Positions 20,259 to 25,901 of a stretch of 25,901 bases of DNA are shown here, in pieces; the first letter of the stretch is position 1, and the number at the start of each line of letters is the position of its first letter. Origin of the DNA: Euplotes cf. woodruffi 2 WChen-2021. Taxonomy: Eukaryota; Ciliophora; Spirotrichea; Euplotida; Euplotidae. Both the position numbers and the translations under genes were made by a program. The notes beneath the pieces are model-generated. The model was not told where the DNA came from and made no database searches. It saw only the letters and a program-made list of their open reading frames with translations. The stretch lies in assembly GCA_021441665.1 (NCBI GenBank), contig JAGYYN010016626.1:1-25901 (forward strand). Reading direction: 5' to 3'.

Positions 20259-22687
20259 ATGAAATTCAACGTAAAAGACCCACTCGTGACGTCCTTCGAT
20301 GCAGTCGACCATCTTTATCTAAAAGAAAAACTTGAATATGAAGGCGAGAACCAAAAAGCAGAAAATAACGTAAGCAAATAATCATTTGAAAATATGTAAA
20401 TAATATATAGTAGCTTAAATTCCAAAATCAGTGCAATTTTCGTTAAAATTTCAATTTGTTCCTGTTTTTAAATAAAACATCTAAAAATGCAAATCTCAAT
20501 TTTTAATTTTCAACCCAACTCCTTGACTTCACATCAGTGCATATTTTTCATTCTGAAATCACTAAATTTTGCTTATTTTTTCCTTTAAAAATCCATTAAA
20601 ATATTAGCGATATAAGGGGAAAAACTCAACGAAGAAGGCAAAGTTAAATCGGGATGGAAAGATCCTTGGTAAGTTAATTTACATTTATTATTGTTGATTT
20701 GGATATAAAACTGATTATAACTTTGATTATCAAAATAAAATAAGTACCTGTACATCACACAAAAACAGGCTTTCATCTACTTAACGTGATTTTGCCTTAA
20801 AATCACTGATTTTCCCTAATTTTACCCACATATAAACTCAGTCAGGTATAATGGCTTTTTAGGAGGGATGGAGGACATGCTTGAAATCGAAGAACTGCTG
20901 GGAAGTAATCTTGGAGAAATGCTTAAGTTAAGACTGAAGCTTTTTTCATACGGGTTTTATTATTAACCACAAATAACATAATTACATACTTATTAACGAA
21001 TAGAAAATCATATAATAATACATTATTATTACAGGAAAAGAAAAAGACAGTTTAAGCTAAAGTGTAATAAATAAACTACCGAATTCAAAGAAAATCTTAA
21101 AATTCTGTGATGAGACATCTAGAATTGGAGGCTTTTACTTTTACAAACGAGGAGATATGTTTAAATAATATCATTGAAAAAAACAACGCCAGTATGCAGA
21201 TAAATTATTTCTTGACTTTGTATCAAAATAAAAACATTAATATCTATTTTATAGCTCCAAAGCCAAAAGCAAAGCCAAAAATCAAACGAAAAAGTACTCA
21301 AGAATCTTATGAGGATTCTCATGACAAGAATGAAAGAAAAAATGATATTGATAATAAGAATTTTGAAGATGAGACACAGAAGACTGTTGAAGCTCAAAAT
21401 CCTCCATTTAGCGATGCGAACACTGATGACCACCTGACTCATCAGGACATTGATAACAATTATTTAAACGAGCTGAATCTTCCAAAAATCAATACGTCTA
21501 AAAAGGCGATGAAAAGGAGAGGTAATTTATTCTAAATCGATCTGTAATTTAGAGTTAATCCATCATCGGAGAATCAAAGCAAAGAAGTTAAAGTCACCGC
21601 TAAATAAATCCTTCATCTCAATTGAGATTCCAGGCGATAAAAATTCAAGTAAGAAGATGGTAAATATCAACGATTCTCAATCAACCAGCGTTCCTCCGAT
21701 TCATGTAGAGGTAAGTCTGAGATAAAATTGTAAAGCTTCATAGAAAAATGAAAATCATAAAATTTCGTTTGCAAAAGTACTAAGCAAACTCAAAGCGAAA
21801 GCTGAGCACAGGCATGATGATAAATATAAAGCGATAAAGATTAAGATCACTAAAAGTAGAAGATATAAATAACAATACGCATTTGTCTTCGAAAGACAAG
21901 CATTCTATCATTCCGAGAAGTAATATTACAGAAAGAAGCTTCATTGCCAAAAGCAATTTTGATCCTTTCCAGAAGTAAAAGCATATCGATTCCGAGAAAC
22001 AGTGAAAACAGCAGCGTGCTCAATATCATAAGTGACTCGACTCTTCCTAACATCCACGGATTAAAGCTGAATAGTAAGTTATTCTCTAATAATTATAGAA
22101 ATCGATCATCTTTCTTTATTTGAACCAGAGTCTCGAAACCACAAAGGACTGTCAAAGCACCACGGGACTGATTTTAACGTGAGCAAGAACAAGTTGAAAC
22201 TCGAGATGCTGTCGCAGCAGAATTCAAAAGTATCGTTATTAAACTCGAATAACAGAGAAAACTACTCGGCTGTTTCAAAAAGCTCTGCAAGAAAGGACAG
22301 AGTATCGTTTATCAAGCAAAAGCATGATTTGTATAATAAAAACAAACAGCGGGAGATATCGACGATCATGCAGAGCTGACTCGACGTCAATGAGTCGTAT
22401 GTTGAAGAACTCAAAAGAATCGAGAAATCGTGGGAACGGCTGCATAAGTTCACGAATAAAGCTGATTATCTTAGAGAGTCTTTGAAGAATATTTCCTTCA
22501 TTGATCCGAAAGTAAGTTTTGTTAATCATTTTTGCATTAGGTCATTGAGAAAATATATGAGTATAATAAGCATGATCTTGAAAGCAGACAGCATGAAGCT
22601 AATAAAATTGCCAGAGATTTTAAATCTGGAAAGAACGATCCCAGCAGAGGATACAAGTTAAAAATTATGAATCACACTATCCAGTAA
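20259..22687 (+). CDS. Unknown charged protein with three or four +1 shifts
   Basis: About 557 residues, ATG 20259 (MKFNVKDPLVTSFDAV...), stop TAA 22685-22687. Introns: 20370-20607 (238 nt), 20669-20862 (194 nt), 20927-21034, 21192-21254, 21522-21552, 21711-21743, 22074-22128, 22512-22540 (29 nt). Shift sites: AAA-TAA at 21069-21074, 21163-21168 and 21867-21872. AAG-TAA at 21973-21978 could instead open a 28-nt intron (21975-22002). One TGA as Cys near 22377. The first two shifts join what look like two genes through a well-formed stretch (SRIGGFYFYKRGDMF). The middle is Lys/Ser-rich low complexity; the C-terminal third is coiled coil (ESYVEELKRIEKSWERL). No family recognised. The 5' introns are long, and the frame choice in exons 2-3 rests on splice phase. 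Confidence 0.6.
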
Positions 22688-22809
22688 TTATTCAACTATA
22701 GAGAGAAATTTATTTTTTTTAATTTTGCTGAAGCTATTTCCAATTATGAATTATTTTCAAAATAAATGAAAGCAATTTGAATATAAAACAGTTAAATTTT
22801 TAAATAAAA

Positions 22810-23172
22810 ATGAAGAGAAAACTCCGCTCCAGCTACTCTCCTTCAATAAGCAAGCTGACTTCAGGCACGAGTAACGTCGAAAAACCTGCAGGCGATAAAA
22901 TAAGATTTTCAGTGTACAACATTCCTAATGAAATTAATGTCGTTGATATTTTCTCGTCTTTTGAAAGACGAAGCGCAGCCAATACCAGTCAAGGCTCAAA
23001 GCACAAAAGGAAAAAGAACGTTGTTATTAAAATTAGTGGAAGCATCGAAAGACTGCAAGAGCTCAAAACTGTAGATATATACAAAATCAAGAATAGTAAA
23101 TACCTTCTTATTTCTAACAATATAATTTCTATCAGCATAATGCAAATTTTAATCGATCAGCTACAAAAGTAA
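22810..23172 (+). CDS. Small basic protein, unknown
   Basis: 120 residues in one exon, ATG 22810 (MKRKLRSSYSPSISKL...) to TAA-TAA at 23170-23175. The N-terminus is Ser/Lys-rich, followed by a folded-looking part (KIRFSVYNIPNEINVVDIF) and a hydrophobic C-terminus (ISISIMQILIDQL). The last sense codon is AAG, so AAG-TAA-TAA could in principle be a donor (GTAATA) into more exons; none fitted. No TGA or AAA-TAA inside. About 120 bases after the preceding gene, same strand. Confidence 0.55.
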   Translation: MKRKLRSSYSPSISKLTSGTSNVEKPAGDKIRFSVYNIPNEINVVDIFSSFERRSAANTSQGSKHKRKKNVVIKISGSIERLQELKTVDIYKIKNSKYLLISNNIISISIMQILIDQLQK

Positions 23173-23319
23173 TAAATAAAAAAATCATTTAACCAAATTA
23201 AAAAAGTAATTATTGATAATAGCGAATACATGAAAGCACATCGACAGTAAGAAAGAGAAAATAGGCACAGGTGATTCAAAATAAATTAATAAGTACGAAA
23301 TACAGTTAATCCTCTAGAC

Positions 23320-24352
23320 ATGTTTCAGATGAAGATATCGTCTCTAGATAGTGTATTCAACAAATTCATCCAACCGAAGAACGAAGAGCAAGATAAGGAG
23401 TGAATCAACATCAATATTAACAACCATTTAAATGGAGTTGTGTCGCATTGCAGGACGTCAAGTAGCTCAAAGCTTACAAGAAGAGGCTCTTGTGCTACCA
23501 AAACTGCAAATAAACACTACTCCAAGTATCTTAACGCAAAACCGGAAAATGCAGCTTTATCAAAGCAAAATAAAATGTACGTGCAGAGACTGCTAAAGCA
23601 AAATGAAGAATATCGAAGCAAGAAAAACAACCCGACCTCAAGCTCAATTGAAAGCATCAGATGGTAAAGTGCATTTCGATAAGTTGAAGCAGCCAAATCG
23701 GGATTTTTATTTGATTATTTGTTAACTGTTATTTCTAACTGTTTGCTTATTTTAAAAGTCGGTAAATGCAAACAAAGAATAATAAATAGCACTTGGCAAC
23801 ATATAAATTGTTGAATATTATATGATAAATATAATCTTTCTATTTTGGAGGTTAACAGTCTATCAAGCATCACAGAACTTCAAAGTGTATATTTCAGTAT
23901 TACTAAACCTTTATCTGCATCGGTATAAAAATATTACAGAGCCTGATAAAATTACCAAACCTCTCTGAATTTTGATTATTTAAAAGATAATCATATTTCT
24001 GCATAGGAAGGTAACAAGCCAGCCAAAGCTAAGATCAGTGAAGGCTATTGAAAAGTAAAGACAGCAGGACTTACAGAAAGTATTTAAATGTGATCCACAA
24101 AAACTACGATTACGAGAACTACATCAAAAACAGCAAGGAGAGCAAAAAACAGCTGTTGTGCAAAGAAATTGCGGACAGCATAAACACCGTAACTTCGGTC
24201 TGCTAATACTGTAGGAGCAGAGGATGAAGCAGCTAGGCAGGTACTATAGCTCATTTGGCTCATCACAGCTTTCATCTGGAGAGATGAGGTACTCGAAAGA
24301 GATGGAGGCGAAAATGACTGAAAGAATTCTGGATTCAAGCTTTACAAAATAG
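23320..24352 (+). CDS. Unknown basic protein, one possible AAG-TAA shift, long intron
   Basis: About 220 residues. ATG 23320 (MFQMKISSLDSVF...); TGA as Cys at 23401. The first exon runs to 23663. A 343-nt intron (GTAAAG...GCATAG, 23664-24006) splits a TGG codon and rejoins in phase to KVTSQPKLRSVKAIEK. Then AAG-TAA at 24053-24058 is passed either by a +1 slip or by a 22-nt intron. A 26-nt intron (24189-24214) follows. The stop is AAA-TAG at 24347-24352; if slippage occurred there too, translation would end five codons later. The two halves could be separate genes (stop at 23667), but the second half has no start. Function unknown. Confidence 0.5.
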
Positions 24353-24979
24353 CACAGCTCAATCTTAATTACTTGGTTTTATGCTTTTTTAATCCAAAGA
24401 TAAAAGGAAATTTTTATTTTTCAAAATTTAGTTTGAAGTAGAAACAATCAGCTCATTGAAATTTTAGTAGGGCTTATATTGAGATTTTGTATCATCTTAG
24501 TTCAGTTCAACTAAAGGTGAGGTTTTTAAAGTATAAATAGGCTTCAGAACTTATTTAAAATAATTTAGATATAGCTAATTAATAAAAATTCATTATATAT
24601 ATTCTAAAACTGCAGTTTTTATTTATTAAAAACTAGATTAACTTAGTTAATATTTGGTTTAAATATATTAATGCAGAGGTATTTTATATTTATTTAAAAA
24701 TATAATAAAATACCAATTTATTGAGCTTTTATAAATCAAATTTATTTTAGTATCAATCATTCAATTTTTGTAATAATCAAAAATATTAAAAAATAAATAA
24801 ATCAATAGTTTTCTGCTTGAAAATTAACACTTACAAATGCAATTGGAGATATAAAATATTTAAAATATAAGTATTGATATGCATCCCCTATTTTTAATAA
24901 TTAGAGTCTAAAAATACATAATCTAGTCTCAAATCACGCTGCATACCCTGCTGATTATTAAGTATATTTTATTCTTAGC
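24353..24979. other. AT-rich intergenic region
   Basis: About 630 bases of very AT-rich sequence with long A/T runs and no convincing ORF, RNA gene or repeat on either strand. It is the longest gap between genes in the right half and precedes the last plus-strand gene. Confidence 0.5.
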
Positions 24980-25773
24980 ATGGCATTTAAAGAATCCCCT
25001 GTCAGCCATGAAGTTAAGCAATTTACAAACATTGCGCTTTCACCGTCATTATCAGGCCACATCCCTAAGACACTCAGATTTCAGATGCAAAGAAAACCCA
25101 CCAATCTGGGGCTGAGTCTGAAGATCAGTAAAGAGAGCAAAAATAATAGAGAAGCTCAAAATTTAAGCATGGGGGCTTACGCCTCAAATCAAGGCCAAAG
25201 CAGCTTTCGAATCAATAAAAAGTAAATTTATTTTTAATTTTTAAGATTTTAGTTATTTGTAATTATCATAAAAATATGTTAACTACAAGAATTATTGCAT
25301 CAAGCTAATTTTTGGATTTAGACACTTCACTCAGAGGATTAAAAATAAACTTGAAAATAGACAAAAATACGATTTGAACCAGGGAACTGTAAATACGACG
25401 CGAGTGATGTCTAAAACACGATATCACTCACTTTCACAGTCTGCGAGAGATAACGGTGAGAGTCCAGCAGCTGGCTTCAGTACGAAAAATCTTAAATACT
25501 TTGGAAAGTTAAGTAAAACTCCAGCTGCAAGAGTCAGAGGGAATCAGGATAATAAAGCTGGAGAGCAGTTTTCTGATTACACTGATGGATGAAATATTAA
25601 TAATTATCGAGACGTGCTGATGAGCAATTGTGCAGGCAATGCTACTATACAATGGATTGTCAATCTTAGGCATACAAGCTCAAGTGAATGTAAATAACTT
25701 TAAAAGAACCAAATCCCTGAGCATCAAACCTTATAGTAAAGCACTTGGTATAGTCCTTTTTCATATCGTATAA
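24980..25773 (+). CDS. Basic Ser-rich protein with a late AAA-TAA shift
   Basis: About 230 residues. ATG 24980 (MAFKESPVSHEVKQF...). The first exon ends in AA|GTAAAT at 25221; a 100-nt intron (25222-25321) joins to HFTQRIKNKLENRQKY, in the same frame as the ORF around 25374-25592. TGA as Cys at about 25590 (TDGCNINN). AAA-TAA at 25692-25697 is followed by 25 open codons in the +1 frame (NFKRTKSLSIKPYSKAL...) to TAA 25771-25773. If the AAA-TAA terminates instead, the protein is 205 residues. The basic, coding-like extra segment favours slippage. Unrecognised; sequence bias suggests a disordered cytoskeletal or nucleic acid-associated protein, which is only a guess. Confidence 0.6.
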
Positions 25774-25901
25774 TAAATTATTACAAAAATACATATGATT
25801 TATTGTTTTTAAAGTCAAAAAGCCTGTTTTAGTTCAGATAAACAATATAAATTATTATTCAAGCTCCTTATCTTAAAATATACAATCGAGCTTTTATAGA
25901 A

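Noticed and set aside
20608-20960. Alternative frame in exons 2-3 of the 20259 gene (KSGWKDPWRDGGHA)
   Set aside because: It looks protein-like, but it does not match the phase of the GTAAGC donor at 20370 and soon meets AAG-TAA; the chosen frame has better codon use in exon 3.
1-25901. Blepharisma-type or karyorelict origin (TGA=Trp)
   Set aside because: Introns are not 15-16 nt, TAA and TAG are not used for Gln, and AAA-TAA slippage plus the cysteine cluster point to Euplotes.
1-25901. CRISPR arrays, rRNA, Tec transposons, LTR or Polinton elements, telomeres
   Set aside because: No tandem repeats with spacers, no transposase, polymerase, capsid or reverse transcriptase motifs, and no C4A4/G4T4 runs were seen.

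Overview
The window looks like nuclear DNA of a Euplotes-type ciliate. Three sequence signs agree. (1) TGA is a sense codon, best read as cysteine: genes run through it and end at TAA or TAG. In the gene at 17229-19300 an in-frame TGA fills a position in a regular cysteine cluster. (2) Many genes stay open only if the ribosome slips +1 at AAA-TAA or AAA-TAG, the known Euplotes shift site. (3) Introns are mostly 23-75 nt GT-AG, with several of exactly 25 nt. The bases are AT-rich, with richer G+C in exons. No telomeric C4A4/G4T4 repeat lies at either end, so this is an internal piece of a longer multi-gene chromosome (a long macronuclear molecule or germline DNA). All gene models here were assembled by hand with TGA=Cys, +1 shifts and introns; a standard-code ORF list breaks most of them.

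Layout. 1-78: tail of a plus-strand gene. 486-690: weak small plus ORF. 856-1130: minus-strand ORF with a relative near 9013-9320. 1338-2928 (+): novel protein with two shifts. 3218-4323 (-): purple acid phosphatase-like protein. 4620-4957 (+): small F-box-like protein. 5112-7383 (-): coiled-coil protein with four shifts. 7499-8749 (-): legumain. 9406-11571 (+): F-box-like protein, one long exon with five TGA codons. 11766-12458 (+): Rab11-type GTPase. 12719-16572 (-): about 1,107-residue protein with ten shift sites. 16683-17145 (-): small coiled-coil protein. 17229-19300 (-): Cys-cluster protein. 19331-19799 (-): small charged protein. Transcription then turns to plus: 19900-20096 (tiny gene), 20259-22687 (four candidate shifts), 22810-23172, 23320-24352, 24980-25773.

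The striking pattern is the split between gene types. The four recognisable genes (acid phosphatase, legumain, F-box protein, Rab) need no frameshift. The unrecognised, charged, coiled-coil proteins carry about 24 candidate +1 sites, 20 of them AAA-TAA or AAA-TAG. Two of those genes (5112-7383 and 12719-16572) are paralogues sharing three motif blocks in the same order. Function is assigned only for the phosphatase, legumain, Rab and, tentatively, the F-box proteins; nothing in the window shows that the genes work in one pathway.
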